A DNA stretch of 64,000 nt from Noviherbaspirillum aridicola (GTDB lineage Bacteria; Pseudomonadota; Gammaproteobacteria; Burkholderiales; Burkholderiaceae_D): assembly GCF_019656455.1 (NCBI RefSeq), contig NZ_BPMK01000007.1:62001-126000 (forward strand), in the 5' to 3' direction. Made by a program: the position numbers and the translations under genes. A model generated the notes under the pieces. The model worked only from the letters and a program-made list of their open reading frames with translations, made no database searches and was not told the origin of the DNA. Each line of letters begins with the position of its first letter. Position 1 is the first letter of the stretch. Positions 43,396 to 54,905 of this stretch are shown here, in pieces.

Positions 43396-44178
43396 ATGAA
43401 TTTCCAGACACTGACCGTGACCACCGAGGGCCGGGTGGCGACGGTGACGCTCAACCGGCCCGACATGCGCAATGCCTTCAACGAAACCGCGATCGGCGAA
43501 ATCACCGGCGCCTTCCGCGCGCTGGATCACGCCCAGGAAGTGCGGGCGGTCGTGCTGGCCGCGAACGGACCGGCCTTCTGCGCTGGCGCCGACCTGAACT
43601 GGATGAAGAAAATGGCCGGCTATACGCGCGACGAGAATCTCGCCGATGCGGCCCAGCTGGCGGAAATGCTGCGCACCATCCACACCTGCTCCAAGCCGGT
43701 GGTGGCCAGGGTGCAGGGCGACTGCTATGCGGGCGGCATGGGCTTGGTCGCCGCCTGTGACATCGCAATTGCCGCTGAGACAGTCAATTTTTGCCTGAGC
43801 GAGGTCAAACTCGGCCTGATTCCTGCGACAATCTCGCCCTACGTGATCCGGGCCATGGGTGAAAACGCCGCGCGCCGCTACTTCCTGACGGCGGAGCGGT
43901 TTTCCGCGCAGGAGGCGCTGCGCATCGGCTTCATCCATCAGACCGCCGCCGCCGGCGCGCTCGATGCGGCCGTCGCCGACATCGTCAGGGCGCTCTCGGC
44001 CAACAGTCCCCATGCAATGCGGGAAGCCAAGCGCCTGGTGCGCGACATGGCCGGCGCGCCGCTGACGGCGGACCTGATCGCCGACACGGCGGAACGGATC
44101 GCGGACATCCGCAGCTCGGACGAGGGCAAGGAAGGCGTCGCCGCATTCCTGGAAAAGCGCAAACCGGGCTGGCTCTGA
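43396..44178 (+). CDS. liuC: 3-Methylglutaconyl-CoA hydratase (enoyl-CoA hydratase family)
   Basis: This is a 260-residue crotonase-fold enzyme beginning two bases after liuB. It hydrates 3-methylglutaconyl-CoA to HMG-CoA. The CoA-binding AFCAGADLNWMKKM near 63 forms the oxyanion hole, and the second one is in CYAGGMGLVAACDIAI near 108. The catalytic Glu region SEVKLGLIPATISPYV near 130 matches LiuC/AUH-type hydratases (GLIPATISPYV). Assignment is supported by its place between the MCC subunit and the rest of the pathway. It is coupled with liuB and probably read through into bioA. Confidence 0.92.
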   Translation: MNFQTLTVTTEGRVATVTLNRPDMRNAFNETAIGEITGAFRALDHAQEVRAVVLAANGPAFCAGADLNWMKKMAGYTRDENLADAAQLAEMLRTIHTCSKPVVARVQGDCYAGGMGLVAACDIAIAAETVNFCLSEVKLGLIPATISPYVIRAMGENAARRYFLTAERFSAQEALRIGFIHQTAAAGALDAAVADIVRALSANSPHAMREAKRLVRDMAGAPLTADLIADTAERIADIRSSDEGKEGVAAFLEKRKPGWL

Positions 44179-44203
44179 TCGATCATTCATCCAGGAGTCC
44201 TGC

Positions 44204-45529
44204 TTGAAGCACGCAGAACAAGGCAACTGGGTCGCGCGCAGCCTGAAAAGCGTCTGGCACCCGTGCACCCAGATGCAGCACCATGAAAGCATGCCGCTGA
44301 TCCCGGTCAGCCACGGCCGCGGCGCGTGGCTGTACGACCGCGAGGGGAAGCGCTATCTCGACGCCATCAGTTCGTGGTGGGTCAATCTCTTCGGCCATGC
44401 CAATCCGCGCATCAACGCCGCGCTGCGCGAGCAGCTCGACCTGCTGGAGCACGCGATGCTGGCGGGCTTCACGCATGAACCGGTGGTCAAACTGTCGGAG
44501 CAATTGTCGGCGCTGACCGGCGGCGTGCTCGGCCATGCCTTCTATGCATCCGACGGCGCTTCCGCCACCGAAATCGCGCTCAAGATGAGCTTCCATTACT
44601 GGCGCAACAGCGGCCAGCCGGACAAGCGCGAATTCGTCTGCCTGCAGGGCAGCTATCACGGCGAGACCGTCGGCGCGCTCGGCGTCACCGATGTCGCGCT
44701 GTTCCGCGACGCCTACGGGCCGCTGCTGCGGCAGGCGCATGTGGTCGCCTCGCCCGACGCCCGCGCCGCGCGCGAGGGCGAGACGGCGCAGGATGTGGCA
44801 CGCCGTGCCGCCGCCGCCTTCGAAAGCCTGCTGCAGGACCGCGCCGGCAGGATCGCCGCCATCATCGTCGAGCCATTGGTGCAGTGCGCCGGCGGCATGG
44901 CCATGCACGATCCGCTCTATCTGCAGCTGCTGCGGGAGCTGTGCGACCGCTACCGCGTGCACCTGATCGCTGACGAGATCGCCGTCGGTTGCGGACGCAC
45001 GGGCAGCTTCTTCGCCTGCGAGCAGGCCGGCATCTGGCCGGATTTCGTTTGCCTGTCCAAGGGCATCAGCGGCGGCTACCTGCCGCTGTCGCTGGTGATG
45101 ACGCGCGACGACATCTATGCCGCGTTCTATGATGCCGACATTCGGCGCGGCTTCCTGCATTCCCATTCCTATACCGGCAATCCGCTGGCCTGCCGCGCGG
45201 CGCTGGCGACGCTGGAAATCTTCCGCGAAGACCGGGTGCTCGAGCGCAACCGCGAGCGGGGAGAACACCTTGATCGCGCGCTTGCGCCGCTGGCCGCGCA
45301 TCCGAAGGTCCGTCACCTGCGCCGGCGCGGCATGATCTGGGCCTTCGATGCGGTCACGGAAGATCCTGCCTTCGCGCGCCGCTTCTTCACCGCCGCGCTG
45401 CGCCATGAACTGCTGCTGCGGCCGATCGGTAACACGGTCTACCTGATGCCGCCCTATGTGCTCGACGACGAGGAGACGGCACTGCTCGCCGCCCGCACGA
45501 TGCAGGTATTCGACGAGGTGACGGCATGA
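44204..45529 (+). CDS. bioA: Adenosylmethionine-8-amino-7-oxononanoate aminotransferase
   Basis: This is a 441-residue fold-type I PLP enzyme. It converts KAPA to DAPA in biotin synthesis with S-adenosylmethionine as amino donor. The likely start is TTG 44204 with AGGAG 5-6 bp before it; no in-frame ATG lies near. The WHPCTQM block near 18 and the PLP lysine in [16 protein letters not shown] near 285 are BioA signatures. [12 protein letters not shown] near 255 carries the PLP-pyridine Asp. The order bioA-bioF-bioD-bioB is coupled by 4-bp overlaps. It starts 25 bp after liuC. Confidence 0.95.
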   Translation: MKHAEQGNWVARSLKSVWHPCTQMQHHESMPLIPVSHGRGAWLYDREGKRYLDAISSWWVNLFGHANPRINAALREQLDLLEHAMLAGFTHEPVVKLSEQLSALTGGVLGHAFYASDGASATEIALKMSFHYWRNSGQPDKREFVCLQGSYHGETVGALGVTDVALFRDAYGPLLRQAHVVASPDARAAREGETAQDVARRAAAAFESLLQDRAGRIAAIIVEPLVQCAGGMAMHDPLYLQLLRELCDRYRVHLIADEIAVGCGRTGSFFACEQAGIWPDFVCLSKGISGGYLPLSLVMTRDDIYAAFYDADIRRGFLHSHSYTGNPLACRAALATLEIFREDRVLERNRERGEHLDRALAPLAAHPKVRHLRRRGMIWAFDAVTEDPAFARRFFTAALRHELLLRPIGNTVYLMPPYVLDDEETALLAARTMQVFDEVTA

Positions 45530-46710
45530 GCGCGCTGATCGCCGGACTGGAACAGCAGCTGCGGCAGCTCGACAGCCAGAGCCTGCGCCGCCGCCTGCGC
45601 ACCACCGAGACGCCGTGCGCGCCGCGCGTGACGGTCGACGGGCGCGAGATGCTGGCCTTCTGCAGCAACGACTACCTCGGTCTCGCCGCGCATCCGCGCA
45701 TCATTGAGGCGCTGGCCGAAGGCGCATCCCGCTATGGCGCCGGCAGCGGCGCCTCGCACCTGATCAGCGGCCACTCGCGCGCGCATGTGCTGCTGGAAGA
45801 GGCGCTTGCGGAATTCATGGCGCCGCAGATCGACAGCGCCCGCGCGCTGTATTTCTGCACCGGCTACATGGCCAATCTCGCGCTGCTCGGCGCGCTCGGC
45901 GGACGCGATGCCGACCTGTTCTCGGAATCGCTCAACCATGCGTCGCTGATCGACGGCGCCCGGCTGTCGCGCGCGAACGTGCAGGTCTATGCCCACGGCG
46001 ACACCGTGGCGCTGGAAGGCCTGCTGCAGGCCAGCCGCGCGGAGAAGAAGCTGGTGGTCACCGACAGCGTGTTCAGCATGGATGGCGACCTCGCGCCGCT
46101 GGCCGATCTGCTGGCGCTGTGCGAACGCCATGGCGCATGGCTGGTGATCGATGACGCGCACGGCTTCGGGGTGCTGGGCGAGAACGGCCGCGGCGCACTC
46201 GAGCATTGCGGGCTGCGTTCGCCCAACATCGTCTACATGGGCACGCTCGGCAAGGCCGCCGGCGTGGCCGGCGCTTTCGTCGCCGCGCACGAGACGATGA
46301 TCGAATGGCTGGTGCAGCGCGCCCGGCCCTACATCTACAGCACCGCCACGCCGCCGGCGCTCGCGCATGCGCTGCTGACCAGCCTCGACATCATCGCCGG
46401 CGAAGAAGGGCAGTCGCGCCGCGACCATCTGCGCGCCCTGGTGGCCCAGCTGCGCGACAGCCTGCGCCTGTCGCGCTGGCAGCTGCTGCCTTCGGACACC
46501 GCGATCCAGCCCGTGGTCATCGGCGCCAACGACGAAGCGCTGCGCGCCGCCGCCGCGCTGCATGAGCAGGGCTTGTGGGTGCCGGCGATCCGGCCGCCGA
46601 CGGTGCCGAAGGACACCGCGCGTCTGCGCGTGACGCTGTCGGCTTCCCACGAGGCGGAAGACGTGCGGCAGCTGGCGCGCGCGCTGAACCGGCTGGAGGC
46701 ATCGGCATGA
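45526..46710 (+). CDS. bioF: 8-Amino-7-oxononanoate synthase
   Basis: This 394-residue PLP enzyme condenses pimeloyl-ACP (or -CoA) with alanine to give KAPA. It has the alpha-oxoamine synthase pattern. [14 protein letters not shown] lies near 43, [15 protein letters not shown] near 72, [10 protein letters not shown] near 136, and [10 protein letters not shown] near 208 carries the Asp that binds the PLP nitrogen. [10 protein letters not shown] near 241 carries the PLP lysine. The start ATG 45526 overlaps the end of bioA, and its own end overlaps bioD. Confidence 0.95.
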   Translation: MSALIAGLEQQLRQLDSQSLRRRLRTTETPCAPRVTVDGREMLAFCSNDYLGLAAHPRIIEALAEGASRYGAGSGASHLISGHSRAHVLLEEALAEFMAPQIDSARALYFCTGYMANLALLGALGGRDADLFSESLNHASLIDGARLSRANVQVYAHGDTVALEGLLQASRAEKKLVVTDSVFSMDGDLAPLADLLALCERHGAWLVIDDAHGFGVLGENGRGALEHCGLRSPNIVYMGTLGKAAGVAGAFVAAHETMIEWLVQRARPYIYSTATPPALAHALLTSLDIIAGEEGQSRRDHLRALVAQLRDSLRLSRWQLLPSDTAIQPVVIGANDEALRAAAALHEQGLWVPAIRPPTVPKDTARLRVTLSASHEAEDVRQLARALNRLEASA

Positions 46711-47405
46711 GCGCGTGGTTCATCACCGGCACCGATACCGAGATCGGCAAGACCCTGGTTTCCTGCGCGCTGCTGCATGCGCTCGGCCGGCTCGGCCTGC
46801 GCGCCGCCGGCATGAAGCCGGTCGCCGCCGGCATGGAGTGGCGCGACGACGCCTGGCGCAATGAAGACGTCGATGCCATCGCCGCGGCCGCCAGCCTGAC
46901 GCTGCCGCGCGAGCTGACCACGCCGTACCTGCTGCGCGACGCCGCCGCGCCGCATCTCGCGGCCGAGCAGGAGGGCGTGACGCTGCGCATCGCGCCCATC
47001 CTCGACTGTTACCGGCAGGTGTCGGCGCAGGCCGATGCGGTGGTGGTCGAGGGCGTCGGCGGTTTCTGCGTGCCGCTCAACGACGAGGAAGATACCGCCG
47101 GACTGGCGCGGCAGCTCGGGCTGCCGGTGATCCTGGTGGTCGGCCTGCGGCTGGGCTGCATCAGCCACGCGCTGCTGAGCGCCGAGGCGATCGCCGCGCG
47201 CGGGCTGACACTCGCCGGCTGGGTCGCCAACACCGTCGATCCGCAGATGCGCCACCTCGAGGCCAATGTAGAATCCCTCGCGGCGCGGCTGTCCGCGCCG
47301 CTGCTCGGCCGCATCCCGCGCCTGGCCGCGCCCGGCCCTGCCCCCGCCGCCGCGCATCTCGATTTCACCCTGCTGGCCGACTGGCCGCAGGGAAGCTCAC
47401 ACTGA
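46707..47405 (+). CDS. bioD: Dethiobiotin synthetase
   Basis: This 232-residue ATP-dependent carboligase forms the ureido ring of dethiobiotin from DAPA and CO2. The P-loop is [11 protein letters not shown] at residues 6-16 (BioD form GTDTxxGKT). The substrate loop GMKPVAAGM near 35 and [11 protein letters not shown] near 115 are also characteristic. Length is normal. It is translationally coupled to bioF and 14 bp ahead of bioB. Confidence 0.95.
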   Translation: MSAWFITGTDTEIGKTLVSCALLHALGRLGLRAAGMKPVAAGMEWRDDAWRNEDVDAIAAAASLTLPRELTTPYLLRDAAAPHLAAEQEGVTLRIAPILDCYRQVSAQADAVVVEGVGGFCVPLNDEEDTAGLARQLGLPVILVVGLRLGCISHALLSAEAIAARGLTLAGWVANTVDPQMRHLEANVESLAARLSAPLLGRIPRLAAPGPAPAAAHLDFTLLADWPQGSSH

Positions 47406-47419
47406 AACAAAGGACAACA

Positions 47420-48445
47420 ATGTCTAGTCAAGCCGTCTCTTTCCTCGAACTGCGTACCCCTGCCGCCGCCCGCGCCGAAGCCGCGAAGACCTGGCCGGTG
47501 GAGAAAGTGCTGGAACTGTTCAACCTGCCGTTCAATGAACTGATGTACCGCGCCCAGCAGGTCCACCGCCAGCATTTCGACCCGCAGGAAGTCGAACTCG
47601 CGACCCTGCTCTCGATCAAGACCGGCGGTTGCCCGGAAGACTGCGGCTACTGCCCGCAGGCCGCGCGCTACGACACCGGCGTGCAGGCGCAAAAGCTGCT
47701 CGAACTGGAACAGGTGCTCGCCGCCGCCCGCGCCGCCAAGGAACACGGCGCCACCCGCTTCTGCATGGGCGCCGCCTGGCGCGGCCCCAAGGACCGCGAC
47801 CTCGACCATGTGGAAGCGATGGTGCGCGGCGTCAAGGAACTCGGCCTGGAAGCCTGCGCCACGCTCGGCATGCTGGAAGACGGCCAGGCCGAACGCCTCG
47901 CCGCCGCCGGTCTCGACTACTACAACCACAACCTCGACACCGCGCCCGAGTTCTACAACAACATCATCACGACGCGCGACTATGAAAACCGGCTCGACAC
48001 GCTGAACAAGGTGCGCGGCGCCGGCATCAAGGTCTGCTGCGGCGGCATCGTGGGCATGGGCGAGTCGCGCCGCCAGCGCGCCGGCCTGATCGCGCAGGTC
48101 GCCAACCTCGACCCCTACCCGGAATCGGTGCCGATCAACCACCTGGTCCAGGTCGCCGGCACGCCGCTGCACGGTCTCGACCCGCTCGATCCGCTGGAGT
48201 TCGTGCGCACCATCGCGGTGGCGCGCATCACCATGCCGAAGGCGCGCGTGCGGCTGTCGGCCGGGCGCCGGGAACTGGGGGAGGCGGTGCAGGCCATGTG
48301 CTTTGCCGCGGGGGCTAATTCGATTTTTTATGGGGATAAGCTGCTGACTACCGGGAATCCGGATGCGGAGGCGGATATGGCGTTGTTGGAGAAGCTGGGG
48401 ATGCGGATTAAGCATACGCAGGTTAGTGCGAATATGGCGGAGTGA
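47420..48445 (+). CDS. bioB: Biotin synthase
   Basis: This 341-residue radical SAM enzyme inserts sulfur into dethiobiotin. The [4Fe-4S] cluster motif is in [16 protein letters not shown] near 69-84 (CxxxCxxC). MGAAWRGP near 117, [12 protein letters not shown] near 173 and the [2Fe-2S] ligand region [13 protein letters not shown] near 210 are present. The last 50 codons (from about 48295) change abruptly to G- and T-ending codons, with C almost absent in the third position, unlike the rest of the gene. The encoded protein is normal there. A long repeat element follows 100 bp later. Confidence 0.97.
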   Translation: MSSQAVSFLELRTPAAARAEAAKTWPVEKVLELFNLPFNELMYRAQQVHRQHFDPQEVELATLLSIKTGGCPEDCGYCPQAARYDTGVQAQKLLELEQVLAAARAAKEHGATRFCMGAAWRGPKDRDLDHVEAMVRGVKELGLEACATLGMLEDGQAERLAAAGLDYYNHNLDTAPEFYNNIITTRDYENRLDTLNKVRGAGIKVCCGGIVGMGESRRQRAGLIAQVANLDPYPESVPINHLVQVAGTPLHGLDPLDPLEFVRTIAVARITMPKARVRLSAGRRELGEAVQAMCFAAGANSIFYGDKLLTTGNPDAEADMALLEKLGMRIKHTQVSANMAE

Positions 48446-48548
48446 AACGTCGTTTCGGGGAGCTGTTGGGATGCACTATTTTTCTCAGATCGTGCAGGGC
48501 GCTTCCGGAGGATTGCGCGCAGCTTGCTCTCTTTACGTCGGATCTCTC

Positions 48549-48860
48549 CGGAGCTTCAAAGCGGTAGTCACTCCGTGGATGCTAGCCGGGACCGGCCCCG
48601 GCAGGCCGCCTACTTCTTTGCTCCGCCAAAGAAGTAGGCAAGAAAGGCGGCCCCAATGCTTGCCCCCTGCGGGGGTGCCCGAAAAATCGGCAGGTCCCGC
48701 GGGAAGCGGGGCAAACTCGCCTTCGGCTCAGACAAGCCCCGCTTCTTTATCCGCGAGACCCACCGATTTTTCGGCTGCGCATAGGGGAACGGCAACCCCG
48801 CACACCATCCCCACCCTGACCCTCCCCTTGAAGGGGAGGGGACTGTCTGTGGCTTGGCAC
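48549..48860 (+). repeat. Long intergenic repeat, left arm (locus 1)
   Basis: A modular element of hairpins in fixed order. It has a CTACTTCTTTG-6-CAAAGAAGTAG stem (48610-48637), palindromic CCGAAAAATCGG, and GCGGGGC...GCCCCGC arms around a conserved CTCGCCTTCGGCTCAGAC. A second CCGATTTTTCGG follows, and a CCCTCCCC-ttga-GGGGAGGG hairpin ends it (48820-48840). The same modules in the same order lie at 58196-58520. The interval 48446-49476 carries no supported gene. Confidence 0.88.
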
Positions 48861-48954
48861 ACCGAGTCGGTACTGTGCAGGTCGGGGGTGATAGGCAAGA
48901 GTTATGCAACTATCTGCGGTGGCAATGAGAGACAAACTGATGGAACAATCTCTT

Positions 48955-49236
48955 GCGGCAGCAAGAGAAAGAAGGATTCCCTTCCCTTCATAGGGAAGGG
49001 TCAGGGATGGGATGGTTTGCGGGGTTGCCGTGCCCGTTGCGCGCCGCCGTCGAAGCGGAGTACTCCGCGGAAAAAGAAGCGGGCTTGTCTGAGCCGAAGG
49101 CGAGTTTGCCCGCTTCCCGCGGAGTGCTTCGCTTCGACGGGAACCCTCCGAAGGAGGGCAAGCGCTTCGGGTCGCCTTTCTTGCCTACTTCTTTGGCGAG
49201 ACAAAGAAGTAGGTGGCCCGCCGGGGCCAGTCCCGG
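48955..49236 (-). repeat. Long intergenic repeat, right arm in inverted orientation (locus 1)
   Basis: The reverse complement of the left-arm modules: the CCCTTCCC hairpin, GCGGGC/GCCCGC arms around the CTCAGAC-GCCTTCGGCG core, and the CTACTTCTTTG-6-CAAAGAAGTAG stem (49185-49212). Additional segments not in the left arm (GTCGAAGCG...CGCTTCGAC, a large inverted pair around 49050-49140) are also present in the right arm of locus 2. Confidence 0.85.
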
Positions 49237-49409
49237 CTAGTGTCCACGAAGTGGCTACCGCTTTGCAGCACCGAAGAGAAAAGCGAAACGAGAGCGCTAG
49301 TCTCCACGAAGCGGCTACCGCTTTGCAGCACCGAAGAGAAAAGCGAAACGAGAGGCTAGTCTCGACGAAGTGGCTGCAGCTACGAAGCACCGGAGAGAAA
49401 CAACGAGCG
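49237..49409 (+). repeat. Three tandem copies of a ~59-bp sequence
   Basis: Copies start at 49237, 49297 and 49356, each with CTAGTxTCxACGAAG, then CTACCGCTTTGCAGCACC, then GAAGAGAAAAGCGAAACGAG. Copies 1 and 2 are nearly identical; copy 3 is diverged. The sequence is the reverse complement of the outer edge of the left-type arm (GGTGCTTCAAAGCGGTxGTCACT), so these are repeats of the element's end. Confidence 0.88.
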
Positions 49410-49476
49410 CAACCAGCCCACAAGGCCCACGCCCCCCAAACGCAATAAAAACCCGATTGCAAAAAAAGGAGACCCC

Positions 49477-51495
<2,019 letters not shown>

Positions 51496-51506
51496 AAGGA
51501 AACGCC

Positions 51507-52415
51507 ATGACACTGCCCACCCATGTGAAGCTGGTCGAAGTCGGTCCCCGCGACGGCCTGCAGAATGAAAAGGAAACCATCCCGGTCGAGGTCAAGATCG
51601 AGCTCGTCGACCGCCTGACCGACGCCGGCTTCGTGAACATCGAAGCCGCTTCCTTCGTCTCGCCGAAATGGGTGCCGCAGATGGCGACCTCGGCCGAGGT
51701 GATGGACAGGATCCGCCGAAAGCCGGGCGTGGACTACTCGGCGCTCACGCCCAACATGAAGGGCTTCGAGGCGGCGCTGGCGGCGCAGGCGGATGAAGTG
51801 GTGATCTTCGGCGCCGCCTCCGAGGCCTTCTCCCAGCGCAACATCAACTGCTCGATCGCGGAGTCGATCGAGCGCTTCCGCGACGTCGCGCAAGCTGCGA
51901 AGCAGAACGGCGTGCGCCTGCGCGGCAGCATCAGCTGCTCCTTCGGCTGTCCCTACCAGGGCGAGGTGGCGCCCGACGCGGTGGCCGACGTGGTGCGACG
52001 GCTGCGCGACCTCGGCTGCGACGAGATCGACATCGCCGACACCATCGGCGTGGCCACGCCGGCGAAGATACACGCGGTGTACGAGACCGTGGCCAAGGAC
52101 TATCCGCTGGCGCAGCTGTCCGGCCATTTCCACGACACCTACGGGCAGGCGCTGGTCAACATCTACGCGGCGCTGCAGGCCGGCGTGTCGATCTTCCATT
52201 CGTCGGTGGCCGGCCTCGGCGGCTGTCCGTATGCGAAGGGCGCGACCGGCAACGTGGCCACCGAGGACGTGGTGTACATGCTCAACGGACTGGGCATCCA
52301 CACCGGCATCGACCTCGACAAGGTGGTCGATGCCGGCGAGTTCATCTCCCGGCATCTCGGCCGCAAGGCGGCCAGCCGCGCCGGCAACGCGATCGCGGCC
52401 AAGCGGGCGGGATAA
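51507..52415 (+). CDS. liuE: Hydroxymethylglutaryl-CoA lyase
   Basis: This is a 302-residue TIM-barrel lyase that splits HMG-CoA to acetyl-CoA and acetoacetate, the last step encoded in the window. VEVGPRDGLQNE near 11 holds the catalytic Arg-Asp pair. SCSFGCPYQGEV near 148, HFHDTYGQAL near 212 (metal His pair) and the active-site loop AGLGGCPYAKGATGNVATED near 241 (catalytic Cys) are intact. It follows liuD by 11 bp and is surely cotranscribed. Confidence 0.96.
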   Translation: MTLPTHVKLVEVGPRDGLQNEKETIPVEVKIELVDRLTDAGFVNIEAASFVSPKWVPQMATSAEVMDRIRRKPGVDYSALTPNMKGFEAALAAQADEVVIFGAASEAFSQRNINCSIAESIERFRDVAQAAKQNGVRLRGSISCSFGCPYQGEVAPDAVADVVRRLRDLGCDEIDIADTIGVATPAKIHAVYETVAKDYPLAQLSGHFHDTYGQALVNIYAALQAGVSIFHSSVAGLGGCPYAKGATGNVATEDVVYMLNGLGIHTGIDLDKVVDAGEFISRHLGRKAASRAGNAIAAKRAG

Positions 52416-52420
52416 CTGGC

Positions 52421-53008
52421 GTGAAGCAGTTCCGCGCGCTGCTGGAAGAAGTCTCGGCCTGCACGCACTGCGCGGCCCGGCTTCCGCATGCGCCGCGTCC
52501 GGTGGTGCAGGCCGGCCCCGAGGCGCGCCTGCTGATCGTCGGCCAGGCCCCCGGCAGCCGCGTGCACGAGACCGGCATTCCGTGGAACGATCCCTCCGGC
52601 GAGCGCCTGCGCGACTGGCTGCAGCTGCCGCGCGAACGCTTCTACGACGAGCGACTGGTGGCCATCGTCCCGACCGGCTTTTGTTACCCCGGCAAGGGCC
52701 GCAGCGGGGACCTGCCGCCGCGGCCGGAATGCGCGCCGCTCTGGCATCCGCGTCTGCTGCCGATGATGCCGCGCATCGGCCTGACCCTGCTCATCGGCAG
52801 CCATGCACAGAAATACTACTTGCGACAAAATGCGAAAGCGACGCTGACTGAAACAGTCGCCGCGTACGAAGAATATCTGCCGCGCTACCTGCCGCTGCCG
52901 CATCCCAGCCCGCGCAACCAGTCCTGGTGGAAGTCCAACCCCTGGTTCGGGCGCGAATTGCTCCCGGTACTGCGCGAACAGATAGAGCGCCTGCTCCCCG
53001 AACCCTGA
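52421..53008 (+). CDS. Uracil-DNA glycosylase family protein
   Basis: This 195-residue UDG-fold protein probably starts at GTG 52421; no strong ribosome site is visible. CTHCAARLPHAPRPV near 15 carries one CxxC pair. VGQAPGSRVHETGIPWNDPSGERLRDWL near 40 (in two blocks) resembles motif 1 of families 4-5, and PLPHPSPRN near 165 is motif 2. The Cys count is lower than in family 4/5 Fe-S enzymes (only two visible near the N-terminus), so cluster binding is doubtful. It likely excises uracil or a related base, but this could also be a non-enzymatic relative. It may be read from the liuDE transcript. Confidence 0.85.
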   Translation: MKQFRALLEEVSACTHCAARLPHAPRPVVQAGPEARLLIVGQAPGSRVHETGIPWNDPSGERLRDWLQLPRERFYDERLVAIVPTGFCYPGKGRSGDLPPRPECAPLWHPRLLPMMPRIGLTLLIGSHAQKYYLRQNAKATLTETVAAYEEYLPRYLPLPHPSPRNQSWWKSNPWFGRELLPVLREQIERLLPEP

Positions 53009-53014
53009 CATCCG

Positions 53015-53509
53015 ATGCCTGATACCCGCACCCCGATACCCGATTCCGCCCGCCGCGTCGCCGACCTGCTCCGGGAGCTGGGACACGACCAGCCCGTCGT
53101 GATGCTGCCCGAGACCGGCAAGACCTCGGCCGAGGCGGCCGCCGGCCTCGGTTGCAGCGTGGCTGAGATCGCCAAGTCCATCGTCTTCCGCCGCCTGTCC
53201 GACGATGCGCCGGTGATGGTCGTGGCCAGCGGCGTCAACCGCGTCGACGAAGCCAAGGTCGCCGCGCGCCTCGGCCCGCTCGGCCGCGCGGATGCGAAGT
53301 TCGTCAAGACGCGCATCGGCTATGCGATCGGCGGCGTCTGCCCGATCGGCCACCTCGAAAAGACCGTGATGCTGATCGACGAAGACCTGCTGAAGCTGGA
53401 TAGCGTCTGGGCCGCGGCCGGCCATCCGCACGCCGTGTTCCGGCTCACGCCGGCGCAGCTGGTGGCGATGACGGGCGCGCCGGTTGCCGATGTCGCGCTG
53501 AGGGCCTGA
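53015..53509 (+). CDS. YbaK/EbsC-family aminoacyl-tRNA deacylase
   Basis: This 164-residue protein has the YbaK fold used in trans-editing of mischarged tRNA (for example Cys-tRNA-Pro). The conserved Lys region IAKSIVFRRL near 49, VASGVNRVDEAKVAARLG near 69, and the GGVCPIGHLEK block near 102 with the substrate-binding Gly-x-x-P loop are all present. Substrate preference cannot be inferred. It starts 6 bp after the glycosylase-like gene and ends one base before the DUF1289 gene. Confidence 0.9.
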   Translation: MPDTRTPIPDSARRVADLLRELGHDQPVVMLPETGKTSAEAAAGLGCSVAEIAKSIVFRRLSDDAPVMVVASGVNRVDEAKVAARLGPLGRADAKFVKTRIGYAIGGVCPIGHLEKTVMLIDEDLLKLDSVWAAAGHPHAVFRLTPAQLVAMTGAPVADVALRA

Positions 53510-53510
53510 G

Positions 53511-53711
53511 ATGGATTACGACCCGCACAAGGACAAGGGACGCGTGCCGTCTCCCTGCATCAGCATCTGCAGGATGAATCCGCAGAACGGCCTGTGCGAG
53601 GGCTGCTTCCGCACGATAGACGAGATCGTGGCCTGGGGCAGCGCCGACGACGATTACAAGCGCGCGGTATGGGTGGAGATCAGGAAGCGGGAACAGGCAG
53701 CGTTCGAGTGA
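53511..53711 (+). CDS. DUF1289 protein
   Basis: This is a 66-residue Cys-rich protein. PSPCISICRMN, then GLCEGCFRTIDEIVAW, is the DUF1289 signature of four cysteines in two pairs with RTxDEI, probably binding zinc or iron. The C-terminus is a short basic helix. Function is unknown; the family is widespread in Proteobacteria, often fused or adjacent to MlaA/YbaK or iron-related genes. It is in one transcript with the YbaK-like gene. Confidence 0.88.
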   Translation: MDYDPHKDKGRVPSPCISICRMNPQNGLCEGCFRTIDEIVAWGSADDDYKRAVWVEIRKREQAAFE

Positions 53712-53727
53712 AGCTCCCGCGAAAAAG

Positions 53728-53786
53728 GTAGGGCCGGCGTCCCTGCCGGCCCAACGGAGCCCGACCGGAGAGCAGCTCTCCGGTCC
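53728..53786. repeat. REP-like hairpin pair, GGCCGGC variant
   Basis: GGGCCGGC-gtccct-GCCGGCCC (53731-53752) is followed by a second hairpin, GACCGGAGAG-4-CTCTCCGGTC (53763-53786). It matches the left arm at 41548 and its inner hairpin. It lies directly after the DUF1289 gene and may also terminate that transcript. Confidence 0.8.
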
Positions 53787-53817
53787 ATCCGCCAAACGAC
53801 AACAAGGAGACATGCAC

Positions 53818-54459
53818 ATGACCGAGCAGAAAACCATCGACTGGTATTTCGATTTCATCTCCCCGTTTTCCTACCTGCAGGCCGAACTGCTGCACACGCT
53901 GCCGCCCGGCGTCGCGCTGCGCTACCGTCCGGTGCTGCTGGCCGGCCTGCTCAACCACTGGGACAACAAGGGCCCGGCCGAGATACCGCCCAAGCGCACC
54001 TGGACCTTCGAGCATTGCGCCTGGCTCGCGCACAGGCACGGGATACCGATGACCATGCCCGGCCATCATCCTTTCAATCCGCTGCCGCTGCTGCGCCTGT
54101 TCGTGGCGGCCGGGGGCGGCGAGCAGGCGCTGCGCCGCATCTTTCATTTCGTCTGGCGCGAAGGGCATCTGCCGACCGATGCCGAACCCTTCCGCCAACT
54201 GATGCAGGAATTGAACGTCACGCCGGAGATGCTCGACAGCCCCGATGTCAAACAGGCCATCAAGCGCAACGGCGAGGACGCGATCGCCGCCGGCGTGTTT
54301 GGCGTGCCGACGGCGGTGGTGGATAATCGCTGCTTCTGGGGACTCGACGCCACCGACATGCTGCAGGCATGGCTGCGCGGCGACAGCTTCTTCGAGAGTC
54401 CCCTGTTCCACAGCGCCCGGTCCCTGCCGCCGGGCATACAACGTGTCAAACCGTCATGA
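53818..54459 (+). CDS. 2-Hydroxychromene-2-carboxylate isomerase/DsbA-like protein
   Basis: This is a 213-residue thioredoxin-fold protein of the HCCA isomerase/kappa-GST group. I chose ATG 53818 because AAGGAG lies 8 bp before it; ATG 53812 is too close. WYFDFISPFSYL at the N-terminus replaces the CxxC of DsbA with SPFS, where the active Ser binds glutathione in the group. FGVPTAVVDNRCFWG near 165 is the cis-Pro loop and signature. It probably is a GSH-dependent isomerase or transferase; the substrate is unknown. It overlaps the next gene by 4 bp. Confidence 0.88.
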   Translation: MTEQKTIDWYFDFISPFSYLQAELLHTLPPGVALRYRPVLLAGLLNHWDNKGPAEIPPKRTWTFEHCAWLAHRHGIPMTMPGHHPFNPLPLLRLFVAAGGGEQALRRIFHFVWREGHLPTDAEPFRQLMQELNVTPEMLDSPDVKQAIKRNGEDAIAAGVFGVPTAVVDNRCFWGLDATDMLQAWLRGDSFFESPLFHSARSLPPGIQRVKPS

Positions 54460-54905
54460 AATTCGAGTTCTACAAGCCGGAGAAAACCATCACCGGCCCC
54501 GCCTACAACCTCTGGTTCAAGCTGCTGGCCACCGTGGTCACCATCGTCCTCGCGGTCTACGCGTCGAGCGTCACGCTGCGCTTTCCGCTGCTGGAGTACG
54601 GCTTCGGCGTCAAGATGCTGCTGCTCGGCGCGGCGCTGATGCTGGCCGTCAGCTATTACTGGTTCCTGCGTTCCACCGTCACCGTGGACGAGCGCGGCAT
54701 CACCCAGCGCTGGCTGTATGACCGCAAGGTCGAATGGCACGACATCCGCAGCGCCAAGCTGATCGGCGTTCCCTACCTGAGCGGGATCTTCCCGCCGCGG
54801 CTCGTGGTCCGCACCGGCAACAGCTTCACCACCTTCAACGGCGGCTCGCAATCGCTGCTGGTCGAGTTCGCCAAGATCTCCCTCGCCTACCAGATGAAAA
54901 AATGA
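54456..54905 (+). CDS. Small membrane protein with PH-like domain
   Basis: This is a 149-residue protein. Two membrane helices (about 22-45 and 52-70) are followed by a short cytoplasmic beta domain (about 75-149) that begins STVTVDERGITQRWLYDRKVEWHDI, as two pieces. It resembles the bacterial PH domain proteins that follow two helices. The role is unknown. It is coupled to both neighbours by 4-bp overlaps (ATGA type), so the three genes 53818-55810 form an operon. Confidence 0.82.
   Translation: MKFEFYKPEKTITGPAYNLWFKLLATVVTIVLAVYASSVTLRFPLLEYGFGVKMLLLGAALMLAVSYYWFLRSTVTVDERGITQRWLYDRKVEWHDIRSAKLIGVPYLSGIFPPRLVVRTGNSFTTFNGGSQSLLVEFAKISLAYQMKK

Noticed and set aside
48363-49462. Several open frames across the repeat element between bioB and liuD, some conserved with frames near 58.2-58.9 kb
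   Set aside because: Similarity follows the DNA repeat in every frame and on both strands, composition is not protein-like, ribosome sites are absent, and the hairpin modules explain the conservation.
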